This document shows, in pieces, positions 37,453 through 49,165 of a DNA stretch of 64,000 bases. The position numbers were made by a program, and so were the translations under genes. Position 1 is the first letter of the stretch. Every line of letters begins with the position of its first letter. The notes beneath the pieces were generated by a model. That model worked only from the letters and a program-made list of their open reading frames with translations. It did not search any database and was not told the origin of the DNA. This DNA comes from Strongylocentrotus purpuratus. Lineage: Eukaryota; Echinodermata; Echinoidea; Camarodonta; Strongylocentrotidae. The DNA is taken from contig NW_022145611.1 of assembly GCF_000002235.5 (NCBI RefSeq), forward strand, positions 14,168,882 through 14,232,881, given 5' to 3'.

Positions 37453-39205
37453 CACTTCTATCACTGCGACCTTCCGAGCATCATTATTCATTTACACCTC
37501 TCTCACCCTCTCCCCAGCTAAATATTTGCATTTAGTTTCTGTTCCTCTTCGTTGTCATTTTCATTTAAAACATAGTTGTATAGATAACACAAGACTAACC
37601 AGTGACGTCAACATTGCAGTATACAAAGATCGAGATATATTGTTTCATTTCACTTTCTTTTATTCACACCTTCAATCTGTTTCACTCTGCTCGTAAAAAT
37701 GTATCAATCTATACTAAAAACTTGTGACAAATTACTCATGTGCAATCATACATAGACTTTCATGTAAATAAGTTACTGGTGTTTGTGGTCACACATAACA
37801 CTTCAACGAATGTATTATTGTAGCATCGTTTTCAGAAGGAGCAAGAAAAGTGAAATCAATCTGTTTGGAGCCAGAAGGGTATCAACTCATATTAGTTTAT
37901 AGTTAACGCCCTTCAAGCTCCAAACAGCTCCCTCTTTCACCATTTTTTATTATCGTGTAGGCCTATGTCTATTGTATTGTGAATGTTGAGGAGAAGAGAC
38001 CCTCGTACCCACATTTTCAAGGTGAAAAATAGTTGATATACTGAAACGACTTCCACAATTTCACAATTCTAAAAAAAGTACGTTGAACTTTCACTGCCAT
38101 AGTATCCTGGTGCTGTAGTTTTATAAGGTTTTGACCTTAAAAGACCCCTTTTAATAGTTTACAATAAGACAAACGTTTACACTCTTCACCATGCTCTGTC
38201 AATATTTTCAAATCGGTTCTATCAAACTTAAACACATACGTATGACTCGATATTCTTTGCAATAGATGATACTTGATTGCCATCATGTAAGTCATAAACA
38301 TAATTTTTTAACATAATGTCCAAAGCGCACAAAAATGAAGATAAGGAATACGGCGACACACTGATTATGTCTGCACTTATCTATAGGTACAGTTGTCTAA
38401 CACTGTTGTGAAAATACCCACATTATGCTATTTCATTGGTGTTCATTTAGATGACAACTGAGGTAACTCAACTCTTGGTTTTCAAATAATGAAATGTAAT
38501 TTAAAGACACGTTTTTAAAAAATCATTATGATGAGCACTGTTGAGGTAGTTCATCTGTTTATATCAAATAATCGTCAACAACACAATCCTAGACTTTCGG
38601 AAGGTCAACCCAAGACAATCTTTATAGCATTGGTCGTAACCGAATAGGGTGATGAAATATTGCATAATCCGTACATGACTATTATCATAGGTAAAACAAT
38701 GGGGAATTGAAATTGACCTTTAGTCGATTTCTTGAAAGTCTTTGTGATCGTGTTCAATCTTAACTGGTTCCGTAGCACAAAGAGAAACAATCGATAGTCG
38801 TCTTGATTATTTTGATAATTTCTTCAAAGTTAACACTCCATAAAATATGACTCCTTCAAAAACATGACCCATACACACTGATGGCATCAAGGGGAGGTGG
38901 ATGAGAGGGGTGTGGGAGGGGGCATACAGGTATAATGGATGGGTTGGGGTATAGGCTGGGGCTAAAAGAGCCATGTTCTGTTTTTGCATCCTTAACTGAA
39001 TGAATTCCGGGAGGGCTGGGTAATGATGCCTTGTCTGGTTCTAGATTAATAATATTTTGTTGTTGTCCCGATTGCTTTTCTATTTAATGTTCAAGATCGG
39101 AAGTCCCAAACTGACACAACAAGATCATCGCATTGTACAATACTATTATGCAATCAGGTCTATTATATAATTTGTTGTTGTTGCTGAAACTATTTATGGC
39201 CTTAT

Positions 39206-40303
39206 TCATCGAAGAGAGAGGGACCAAGATAGTTGGTTACTGCCTATATTGACCGTACCTCGATGCGTTTGACTTCTCGTCGAATTATCATCATCACCAA
39301 ACAAGTGATGCGATCCTTCCTGGTGGTGGTGATGATTAGGGGCTTGTTGACTGACAGTTGTCCTGCCCCAGTCGGCATACTTGCGATATCGTGCGATGCT
39401 CTGCAGCCAACAGTGAAAGTTGATCTTGTGGTTGTCCGAAAACCACTTACTGGCGTACGCGGTCGCGATCAGCATATGGACGTCGTGCTCGTATTTGGAT
39501 CCGCACCGCGCGAAGTTGTCATAGCAACGCTGGATGCAGGTGAAGATGCGGTTCTGGTCGATGTTCTCGGGTTTCTCCTGCTGATGACAGGCGATGAGGA
39601 GGGAGAGTTTTGAGACGCCGTCTGGTTGGAAGCCGTATGGATAATCGGCGTCGAATTCACACATCTGAGCTTTGAAGAGATTGAACTCGGTTCGCTTTCT
39701 CTGTAAGTCGATACGCGCTTTGGACAACTCGCGCTCCAGTTTTCGATTATCGGCTTGGCAAAGGTGAAGCTGCTTGCGGCTGTGCTTCAGCTGTATCTCA
39801 AGCGCGTTCAGTCGCTGGTTCAGCTTCTCGACGTCGGGCGCATCTGCTGTCGGTGAAGTCTGGGTTGAAGTCTGCAGCTGCCCACTTTTCTCGAGGGTAT
39901 ATTTCTCACATTCCACCGTGTGTGTTGGGTAGTCGAGTCGGTTGACCACGACGCCACAAGCCACGCATTCTACAGGTCCGTAGCCGCAGGAGTCAAGGTG
40001 CTTCTCCAAGTTCTCGACACCCAGAGTCAAGGTACAACCGCGGTCGGCGTTGCTGCAGTAGATGGATAATACGTTGATCATTTCCCGGATCGCCCAGACG
40101 GGGCTCACCTGGAATTTGCTGATACAGGTGCGACACTGAGGACACGTTCCCGCCAATGGTCTAGCCAACCAGGTATCGAGACAGGTATGACAGAAGGCGT
40201 GCCCACATCGGGTCAGGACGGCATCCCGCAGAACGCATGCGCATATGCCACAAATCAGATTGGGGTTGGGCTTCGTCACAAACTTTTCCGTGGAATACCC
40301 CAT
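39206..40303 (-). CDS. RING and TRAF-type zinc-finger E3 ligase-like protein, intronless
   Basis: A 365-aa single-exon protein. The start MGYSTEKF resembles NRDP1/RNF41 (MGYDVTRF). The RING finger is complete: C18, C21, C33, H35, C38, C41, C54 and C57 in C3HC4 spacing, so ubiquitin ligase activity is likely. A TRAF/SIAH-type zinc region follows (C83, C90, H102, C106 and C113, C116, H128, C132). A coiled coil spans about 155-210. The C-terminal part (210-365) is unfamiliar, with an acidic and His-rich segment (HHHHQEGSHH, DDD). It does not look like the USP8-binding tail of NRDP1, so this is a relative (RNF151/NRDP1 type) rather than a clear orthologue. The reading frame is richer in G+C than its surroundings. 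A single exon in an intron-rich neighbourhood could mean a retrocopy origin. Confidence 0.92.
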   Translation of the reverse strand: MGYSTEKFVTKPNPNLICGICACVLRDAVLTRCGHAFCHTCLDTWLARPLAGTCPQCRTCISKFQVSPVWAIREMINVLSIYCSNADRGCTLTLGVENLEKHLDSCGYGPVECVACGVVVNRLDYPTHTVECEKYTLEKSGQLQTSTQTSPTADAPDVEKLNQRLNALEIQLKHSRKQLHLCQADNRKLERELSKARIDLQRKRTEFNLFKAQMCEFDADYPYGFQPDGVSKLSLLIACHQQEKPENIDQNRIFTCIQRCYDNFARCGSKYEHDVHMLIATAYASKWFSDNHKINFHCWLQSIARYRKYADWGRTTVSQQAPNHHHHQEGSHHLFGDDDNSTRSQTHRGTVNIGSNQLSWSLSLR

Positions 40304-42333
40304 CTTGTCGGATGAGTCAAATCACAACAGCAGAACAATATTCACCACATAAACAATAATCTTGAAGATTAAATAGTAGGCCCCCTTCTCCTGTACTACA
40401 TCGGCCTATAGAGAACTTCGACGGTATCTCTTATAAGGACTACAAATAAATACAAAGTTACTTGAGAAATGTTATCACTGCTTCATATTAAAAATTGCTG
40501 AACAAGAAAAGTAATAAACTGATGCAGACAAATCCGAAATGCAATCAGTATGCGAGGACGAGTTGAACTGTTGAATGCACAGGCAACTAGAGCACTGTAT
40601 AGATACTGCAACCAAATTATTGTCGGCACTTCCAATGATCCATACGACCGTTCAGTCTCTAATAATAGGTGACAATCATAACCAAGGCAACTTGATCCAA
40701 TTTTTTCCTACACGCAGACCCTGGGACGCAGATCATCCACACCACGAGATAGTATCCACATTCAACATCAGCATGAGATAGCGCCGATGCATCCAGATGC
40801 GATCCTAATCAAATATTGAATTAGACCAGTCAAATATAGCATGCCACGTGGGAGCCGCTAGCTCGCGACTTTTAATTTGATAAGCACAGCAGTGGTATGT
40901 ACATTCTTACCCGTCAGGCAATCCCCAAGTATGTTATTAAATGGGACTGATATATTATATATAGATGCAACGCATGCCGGAAGTATGGCATAGCAAGTGA
41001 AGCTGACCTGCACGTACGTGTAACTATAATGCTGTGATCTCCCGATTGATAAATGTCACTGGGAAAAAAAGGCGGGAAGGAAAGAGTAAAAGTTATCTAA
41101 AAAGCTGAAGGTGACGAAGATCGAGTTGTTAATAAGGTGTGGTCATATGGGCAGAGAAATGTAAGATAGATATATCTTAGTGCCCTTGCAGAAGATTTTC
41201 TCCAAGCTAAAGCATGATTAACCACGCCAACTATTTAAGCAGTCGTATATGCCGGCGGTGATCACTAATATCATTCTGTCCAAACTGATAAATCGGGTAG
41301 ACAGGCTATCAGAATCAGTTACATGATGATACATTGCTGTAAGTTGACTGGTAAGCACATATCTTAACAGAATGATCCCGATGCGTCAAATTAATTTATG
41401 ACGTAGTCACCCGAGACAAGAAGGGTTAAATGGTTAACGGGATCATCGTGCGAAACGCTGATAATTAAATCTTTAGGCGTTGATTGCAAACTGCGGATTA
41501 AGTTTTATCCTTCTCCGTCGTCACACAAATCATCTTTCACAAGTACATGATTTCGTCGCAACTGAAGGCGATGAATTTCCGCTTGTATGTGACAGTTATT
41601 TTGACATGTGGCGGTATATGGGTTATTTCATAATATTATGTTGCTATAGACCAAGATACAGTAAATTAATTTTGTTCTAAGAGTACAGGCTTTGTCCATG
41701 ACCGTGTATAACAAAAGGAATGAAAGCACAGCGTTGGTTCATGAGCAACTTGATAAATGAGAATATTGTCCGTTCTTAAAAGTCAAACATCAGTATTTTC
41801 ATCGCTTGGATGGTAGATTGATAATGTTCGTATCTGACTCGATGAAAGAGAAATGGATTCAGATCGAGATTCGAATGTTTAGAAGAAGAAATCTGACAAT
41901 ATACAGAGAGTTGTTAATAATATTATTGATCATGTAGCTGCGGTATGATGCTAATGTCCAAGAATTCGAATCCTCCTTTAAACCAAGCCGCTTACTCCAC
42001 TCCGCTCTTGATATACAAACGATGCAAACAATTCATTTCCAACAAGACTGGCTCAGTTGTGTAAAGCAATACAATTTCAGGGTACCACGAACCGCTGACA
42101 AAATCACATGGGCAAGTTGTAAACAGAACGCATCTCTCTCCATTCACTATCGAGAGGCATCCATTGAGTCTCCAAGGCACAGGAAAATAACGCGGGAAAC
42201 GGATGCGACGTTATCCGACAGCCGACCAAGTCATAACGCTCTCCAAGACGCGAGCTAGGAGTGCATAGGTAATGAATGTCTCATAAAAACACCAAAAGAA
42301 GATTCGCTCGCACCTCCGCCGCGCGTTGGAAGA

Positions 42334-42426
42334 TATATATACGACCTCCTCCCGTAAAGACACTCTCGTCCTCGAGAATTACCGGGCCTTACAACACGGA
42401 GTTCGGCGCCATGGCTTGTAATGACA
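42334..42426 (+). promoter_or_regulatory. Possible promoter and very short first coding exon
   Basis: TATATATA at 42334-42341 is followed 77 bases later by the first ATG (42411) in a strong context (ggcgccATGG). After six residues (MACNDR or S) comes a fair donor, AG|gtgaag at 42427. No ATG intervenes between the expected start site and 42411. I could not identify the next exon, so the gene is unproven. Confidence 0.25.
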
Positions 42427-43301
42427 GGTGAAGACAGCGCAAGAAGCTTACGGTGCGCTGAATAATATATTAATGAGGAGTATAGCTGGTTGGCTAGCTA
42501 CTCCGTGCATCTTACGTAGTCAGCGCAATTAGAGTCCTTGCATACAGCACACTCTCATCCAGTAATGCCGTGCCTATTATCCCAGTGTATCGCCTTCAGA
42601 CCCAGTGATTTGGATGCTGATGAGTGATGTTTAAAGGGAATAGCTAAACGTGCTTAATAAGAAGTCTTATTAATTATGTAGACTGCTCATTGCCGTTTGA
42701 GTTTTTGTGTGCAGAGACACGCAGGAGGAATTAAGTGGAATGCCATATTTGACATTAAACACTTAAAAATATGAAATGTTTGTATGTGAGCTCTATATCA
42801 CTTAATAAAAGTCTTTCTTCAATCTTTGCATGAAATTAAATTGGGAGAAGGGGAAATAATGATCTAGTCTGTCACCACTGCACTGGGATAGGAATGTCTA
42901 CCAGTGAATAATCTTTCAATAGTCAAATAATTATTTAGACCGAATAAATAGTGCACACATAATTAAAAGCTGTATACTTCATGTTTATAAATAAGAAAAC
43001 TGTAACTACATGTATATTATATTATATGGGCTTATGGGAAATGGATTAAATACCCCTACAACGCCTCCTAAATAAACAACAACAACAACAACAACAAACA
43101 AATCAAAACAACAATATCGTCAACAAAAATCATGATCATCTTATTAAGGGATCGGTAAGTTCTAGAGAAAATAATGTTCTTGAAATATGCTATTCAAAAA
43201 TGACAAAATTGCACAATATCTTTGTTGTGTGCCTTATTTCTTTTTCTATAATCCGTTGCCTCGTTCATTCAGTGAAATATGAAGAAAGAGGATTATGTAG
43301 G

Positions 43302-43306
43302 AAAGG

Positions 43307-43337
<31 letters not shown>

Positions 43338-43376
43338 AGAGAGAGAGAGGGTTTTTTTATGGGGGGGGGGGGGGGT
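43302..43376 (+). repeat. (GA)n followed by poly(G)
   Basis: ga repeats with one interruption run to about 43348, then a T-run and 15 G residues near 43362-43376. Confidence 0.85.
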
Positions 43377-43705
43377 GGAAGAAAGAGAGAGCAGTAATCA
43401 AGCAGCTGTTGACTGCTTCGTGATGCTAATTATGCATAATCCGGCTTATAATAAGCTCTTTGTTTTACACCCCAAGAAAGAGAATCAGTCTTCTTCGAGG
43501 GTAATTAGGTGCTGCTCTGTTAAAGACATGCACCATTGTTGGTTTGAGCCGATGCTCATTTTACGAAATTGGGAGGAAATCTAGACTCCCCTATGAACAC
43601 TTTATAGTAGAGAAATTTAAATGCTGTTTTTGTAGGCCTTTCAAAAATACATTTTCAGATATAAAATAGAGAGAGAGATATATTAATGAGAGCGATAAAC
43701 GGACA

Positions 43706-43713
43706 GATGGATG

Positions 43714-43805
<92 letters not shown>

Positions 43806-43825
43806 GACAGCGGGGGGGGGGGGGG
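43706..43825 (+). repeat. Long (GA)n tract ending in poly(G)
   Basis: About 90 bases of nearly perfect (GA)n, then gacagacagagacagc and 15 G residues. It is the longest uninterrupted GA block in the window. Confidence 0.9.
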
Positions 43826-44067
43826 CTGCGAAAAGAGTCCACGTATTTAAGATACAGATAAATACAACCAGCTGTGTCTTCGAGTTGACGATTCAATTCG
43901 CCTTCCCTTTCCACCATGACTCACTCCTCCTCATTAACATAGATGCCTCAAATCCTACCACATCTTGAAAATATTTTACAGCTTGAATATACGACCGTGG
44001 AATACTAATGCCGCGGTATGTTAATGGTCAAGCGATGGAAAATATAATGTATATAATATTCTCCTCC

Positions 44068-44760
44068 AACCCCATCTCTCTCTCTCTCTCTCTGTCTGTC
44101 TCTATATTCATTTCTTTCTTTCTCCCTCTCCCCCTTGTTTTAATTTCCTTTTTTTCCTCACTCTCAATAAATATTACGCCTTCTCATCTCCCATAATATT
44201 AGTATTTTCTAGCTCTTCCATCCCCATATCTTTCTCCAACTCTCTCTATTCTTTCTTTCTCTCTCTCTTTAACACCCTCTTCTCTTTCTATTTTCCTTTC
44301 TCTCACTCTCAACTACTCTGCTTTATTATGTTAGTCTTCTCCTCCAACATCATCTCTCCCCCTCTTTCTTCTGTCTGTCTCTCTCTCTCTCTCTATATAT
44401 ACATTTCTTTCTTTCTCCCTCTTTCTTCCTCGTTTCATTTTCCCTTTTTTTCTCACTCTCGTCTGCCTTCTCATCTCCCACGTTAGTATTTTCTCTTGAG
44501 TCCATCCCCATATCTCTCTATTTCCATTATTCTTTCTCTCAATTACTCATCATCCGTTGATTATCCTATTAATGTTTTTTTCCCCACAAACCCATCTCCT
44601 TTCTTCTCTCACTCTCAATTACTCCAAATCCTCCTTATCATTACCGTCATCCATATCATCATAGCCCCCCTTTCTCTGTCACTCCCCCTATCTCTCTCTC
44701 TCTCTCTCTCTCTCTGCTTCTCTTTCATTTTCTTTCTTCCTCTCTCATACTAATTTACTC
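44068..44760 (+). repeat. Pyrimidine-rich domain with (CT)n blocks
   Basis: CT-rich DNA recurs for about 700 bases with phrases such as ctccaaccccatctctctct and tttctttctccctcttt repeated at 44062, 44342 and 44460. This suggests a diverged higher-order tandem repeat of roughly 280 bases for the first two copies. Confidence 0.65.
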
Positions 44761-46143
44761 CTCAGGCTTTCTTATATTTGTTCTCCTTCGTCGCTCTCCA
44801 TTTGTTTCAATTTCTTCTAAACCAATGTGCAGATATTCTACCTTAAAAATGAAAGATGTCTACACAACTGCTGGAACTGAAAAGGATGAAAATAATTCAG
44901 CTTTACCCAATCTCATTTCAATTTAATTTCCATTTACAATGAAATTTATTGGAGATGTGCATGAATAATAATAGTGATTGTCATAATCATTATAATCAAT
45001 TATTTAAAAGTGTTCACTTATACCTGACTAGTCCCTTAGCTAAGCTAAATTAGCAATGCCATATTTATAAAGATGACACAAAGTTATAAGCTCGTCACTT
45101 TCAAGAAGGTATTTACTGGTTTCCAATGTTTATGTGTTTTTAAATGTTTATGCCCAGATAAGAAATGTCTGGAAGGGGCTTTCGGATAAGGCGGCTGCTG
45201 TGATTGTACATGCCTTAATGCATCACAGTAAAACAATGGAATTTTTTTGCTTTCTGGAATAACCCAGCTTCATCTGAAGAAATTGCAATATGTTCAGAAA
45301 TCTTCCAAGAGGCAGGAAGTTAGACTACATAACCCCTACACGTATTGCACTACACTGGCTTCTTGTATCAGAGGTGATAGTGAGCACTAAAATAAAAATA
45401 GGTTTTTTGTTTTCCCCCCAACCACGCCCCCTTTGAGTAAAAAAAAAAGAAGAGGAGGATTCGCGGGGAAAAAATAGCATCTAACAACATTCCCCCCTTT
45501 TCGAGTAAGAAAATTGGGGGAAAATTGGGGGAAAAATAGGGAAAAATAGGGAAGAATAGAGAAAATAAGGATAAAATAGGGAAGAAAAAAAAATTGGTAA
45601 AAAAAAATAAAAAATTGAGAAACAGATTTAAATCGGGTTTTTATCAGGCCTGTAATGTATTCAAAACAAAGAACAGAATACAACCTTATTTGAATTATTA
45701 TATGGAAGGCAATGCACAATTAAGCAATGAGATATAGGCGCTTTGTAATGTATAATAGAAAAAAAGTATGCTTATGAATATCTCCCGTTTCTTCTTGCTT
45801 TACTCAACATTTTCTGCAAATTGGTCCGATAATTACATATCGATATATCAATTAATCTCAAATTGATTACAATTTCATTTATCAATACTTATCAAAACAC
45901 CCTGTCAGTCTGTCACACAATCCTAACAACTAGGGAATCTACAAAAATAGGACAAGCAACATTTCTAGTCACTAGGTCTACCATTATACCATTCCATGAA
46001 GAATGTAACAGAAGAAAGTAATTTATCACAAAACAAGTGGAGAAATGATCCATCTATCATTTACCAATATTTGTCACTTACTGTACAACATAAAACGCCA
46101 ACAAACAGGACGGATATAAGAAAAGAAGAATAATAAAATAAAA

Positions 46144-46450
46144 GGGTGGTATTCCGGTAGCGCGTACTAAGTTAGTCCACACTTTTATGGAGTGCCTGTT
46201 GCCAACTCATTTACCCTGTACAGATTATTTTAATCCTCCAATGAAAAGTGTCCAAAAAAATAATTTTGCAATGAAATGGGAAGAAAAAGATAATATGAGT
46301 ATGAACTGAATTTCAACAGAGTCTTTGGTAGATTACCTTTGTCATAAATATTGAAGGAGGAAGATGACACCTAGAATTCCATAGAAGTGTGAACTAAAAT
46401 TCTTGTTTAGTCTGGACTTAGTCCTAGCTTAACTTATGAGAATACCACCC
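46144..46450 (+). mobile_element. MITE-like element with GGGTGGTATTC termini
   Basis: GGGTGGTATTC at the left end and GAATACCACCC at the right end are perfect 11-base inverted repeats around a 307-bp noncoding unit. Inside it, acttttatggagtgcc is shared with the element at 48830-49160. I could not define a target-site duplication. Confidence 0.65.
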
Positions 46451-47354
46451 AATAAGTACACTTTTATAGTTACAGACTAACTATCACAAATATATTTTAC
46501 ACTGAATACAAAATAGGGTACTTAGAGAGTATCTGATTGTCTGAAAAGCTATCATGTGACACTCAATAAATAGTTGTGCGGAGCATGCAATAATATACCC
46601 TTTTTTAACATCTATATTACATACACACAAGTGTATCATACTGTACATCCAAACTGCCCTGTGTCTTTCCAGTATTTGAATTGTTTTACATCCACAAATC
46701 TGTCACATCTATGGCAATCTGAATATGCTACGTGGATGACTTTAGAATAAACAAGGCTTGAGGTCTTAAATACCCTCAAAAAATTCATGAACATGTCATA
46801 ACTAAATCAAAATAACAAGACAGACTCCTTTCAAAGGCTTCATCGAATCCAGATTACAAAATAAAATAATGCCTCCGGCTACCTTGCAGCAGAGGCATTG
46901 AAACAAACGACAAGAGAGATGTTAAGGCGAGAGATAACATAAAAGAAATAAGTCATCAAGCTTTTTAAAAAAAAGCCTTTCAGAATGAAGCTTCATATTA
47001 CACCAGAATATTTCAGATAAGAATGGCATACAAGATAAAAAAGATTTGTATAAAACTAAGCAGTAAGTTCTAACGAAACACACGTTTTTCCAAATGTAAT
47101 CAAAGTGGTTGGTCAATTGGTGTCATTTATCTGCATCATCATTTACAGTAAATTGCTGTTTGGTCTAGAACCTGTAAAAACTCTTGGAATCATAATTTTC
47201 AGATTTGTTTTTTCCCTCCTTTTTCAATTACCTGGTCACTTTGAGATGTAACATTTTTACACATGGTCACAATTGACTAAAATCAATGGTAATACAGAAA
47301 AACAATGAAATACAAAAAAAAACTAGACATATAATACTTGTTTGGAACAAGTAT

Positions 47355-48510
47355 AGGTGGGCTGGTCAACTAAAATTTGAGACAAAATAGAGCAAAAATA
47401 AGCGAGATACTGCTAAAAAACAATGTCATGTAGATTAATGATGTGGACGAAATTCACCTTCCATAGGCATAACACGCAACTTAAGAAATTTCTGATATGT
47501 GCCCTTTAATCGTAATTTTCACTATGATGACGTGATCAAAATGAAAAATGGTGATGACTAAGCTTGTAGAGAATTGTCTTAGCTACATCATATCGAAATT
47601 TGGAAGAAAATTGATCAATTTTTACAGAGATACAATCAATTTTCCATAAATATGCTGACGTCATAATATGCAAATTCATATTTTGAGTTCCAAGGCCATT
47701 ATGATGATGTCACGATACACTTAATGGCCAAATGAGACATGGAATCATATCTCCGACTCATACTCTATCTAAATATGAAAACAAATTGAAGGTCACGGCT
47801 CATTCCAAAGAGGTATAATGGATTTTGTATAGGCATGTTTTTGCCCATAATATATGCTATGTATTAAAAGAGCTCGCGCGCACAGACATTTATCTTGAAT
47901 TGACGCTCGTCTTGTTATTAATGGTCATAAATAAAAAACATGGTATCAAATTCCTCGAAAAAATATGAGAAATATCATGAAAAATAAAAAGAATGGCAAT
48001 TCTATGTTGTGTAATGGTGTTACGCGCGAAAACGCGAACTCATGCGCGTGTGCGCGATTTTTTATAAAATGCTTAAAATGACTTAAAACGTATGCAAAAT
48101 AAATTTGAGACGATTTTGAGCATTTTGAAATTTTGCGCGCGCACTGACGCGCGGACGTACACGTACGCGCGCGTTTTTTGACCTGAAATTGACCGGACGG
48201 ATATTGACCTTGATCATGATAAATACGAATGAGAAATGGTTTTTGGTTATGAAGATATGATCATGAGTTGATTTTCAGAAAATTTCACAAAATGGCGCCT
48301 AGATGACGTCATCAGTCAAGGTCAAGGTTAAAAACCTTACCGTGCTTTGTTCATATGCCTATACATATGTGTGCTAAATTTCAAGGTTATTTGATTCAAC
48401 CATTTTCAAGTAATCTTGCTAACAAAAAAGTGGGTCGAAATAAAAAAAATAAATATTAAAGGCAATTTTAACAAAATTATAAGGTGGTCTGTATTAGATA
48501 CAGCCCACCT
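47355..48510 (+). mobile_element. 1.16-kb noncoding repeat with CpG-rich blocks
   Basis: It begins AGGTGGGCTG and ends with the exact reverse complement CAGCCCACCT. The right end also forms a hairpin (GGTGGTCTGTAT-TAG-ATACAGCCCACC). No reading frame. Inside are three CpG-rich, alternating purine-pyrimidine blocks near 47870-47885, 48020-48060 and 48130-48180, unlike the AT-rich surroundings. Two TGACGTCA palindromes lie at about 47654 and 48304. The transposon type is unknown to me. Confidence 0.55.
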
Positions 48511-48829
48511 GAAAAAAAAAAAAAAAATTAGCAATGTAATTCTATTACTATTGAGATGAATAGAGAATTTCTAATGTAGATAAATATATATCTATAGATT
48601 TGGCATATTAAATACAGCAGCAAACGTGTATTATACTTCATAATTGAAATCACATTTCACAATTCCCTCAAGATAAACAATTTGTATATCTTGTGACGGC
48701 ACGAGAAGAGCAAACAGCATCAATGATTTTTTTCTCTTCATAATTGTGGTACAAAATACATATTTCAACTTCAGCTGAACAGGGAAATAACATCTTCATA
48801 TCATCTCACAGACAAGCTCTAATATCTAA

Positions 48830-49160
48830 GGCTGGTATTCATTCAACTGCTCTAACTCTAGTTCAGGTTTAAACCCCAACTCTATGGTGGGTCGATTCAG
48901 TTCAGGAATTTTATGGAGTGCCAAATGTGAATCTCTTCATTCTGTAAAATAAAATTGTTAAAAATCAACATGACTCTGTAACTCAATAATCAAAATTCAT
49001 GTCATTTATAAAATTAATTTCTCAATTTTATTTCATGACTGGATTTTTTATTACAGAATTTCAGTAACTTGTACAGAATAGAAACTGACACTTTGCACTG
49101 CATGAACCAGTGATTATGTTAAACCATGTTTTACCTTGTCCACCTCTATGAATACGAGCC
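48830..49160 (+). mobile_element. MITE-like element forming the GDPGP1 3' UTR
   Basis: GGCTGGTATTCAT at the left end and ATGAATACGAGCC at the right end are inverted repeats with one mismatch around 331 bp. It ends five bases short of the GDPGP1 stop codon (49166-49168, minus strand), so nearly all the 3' UTR must be derived from it. AATAAA on the minus strand at 49027-49032 could be the poly(A) signal. Confidence 0.6.
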
Positions 49161-49165
49161 CTTAA

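Larger units (their letters stand above)
31575..39205. other. FAM177A 3' flank and gene-poor, microsatellite-rich region
   Basis: A possible poly(A) signal for FAM177A is AATAAA at 31982-31987. I recognise no coding exon. Long AT-rich stretches (32.0-34.6 kb) are followed by pyrimidine-rich DNA from 34.7 kb, a poly(C)/poly(G) foldback near 35.2 kb, and (CT)n, (GA)n, (ACT)n and a short minisatellite up to 37.45 kb. From 37.5 to 39.2 kb nothing stands out. Open frames here read as Ser/Leu- or Arg/Glu-only low-complexity translations of the microsatellites. Confidence 0.5.
40304..49165. other. Gene-poor region upstream of the RING gene
   Basis: I find no conserved coding exon. 40.3-42.5 kb is of mixed composition and includes a TATA-ATG-donor arrangement at 42334-42426. 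43.3-44.8 kb is a purine/pyrimidine microsatellite domain. 46.1-49.16 kb holds three transposon-like repeats, listed separately. 44.8-46.1 kb is AT-rich with nothing notable. Confidence 0.45.

Noticed and set aside
39233..39613. 126-codon plus-strand frame
   Set aside because: It is antisense to the RING gene, whose zinc ligands and start are clear.
47355..48510. Helitron call for the 1.16-kb repeat
   Set aside because: There is a hairpin near the 3' end, but the termini lack the TC start and CTRR end of Helitrons and instead are inverted repeats.
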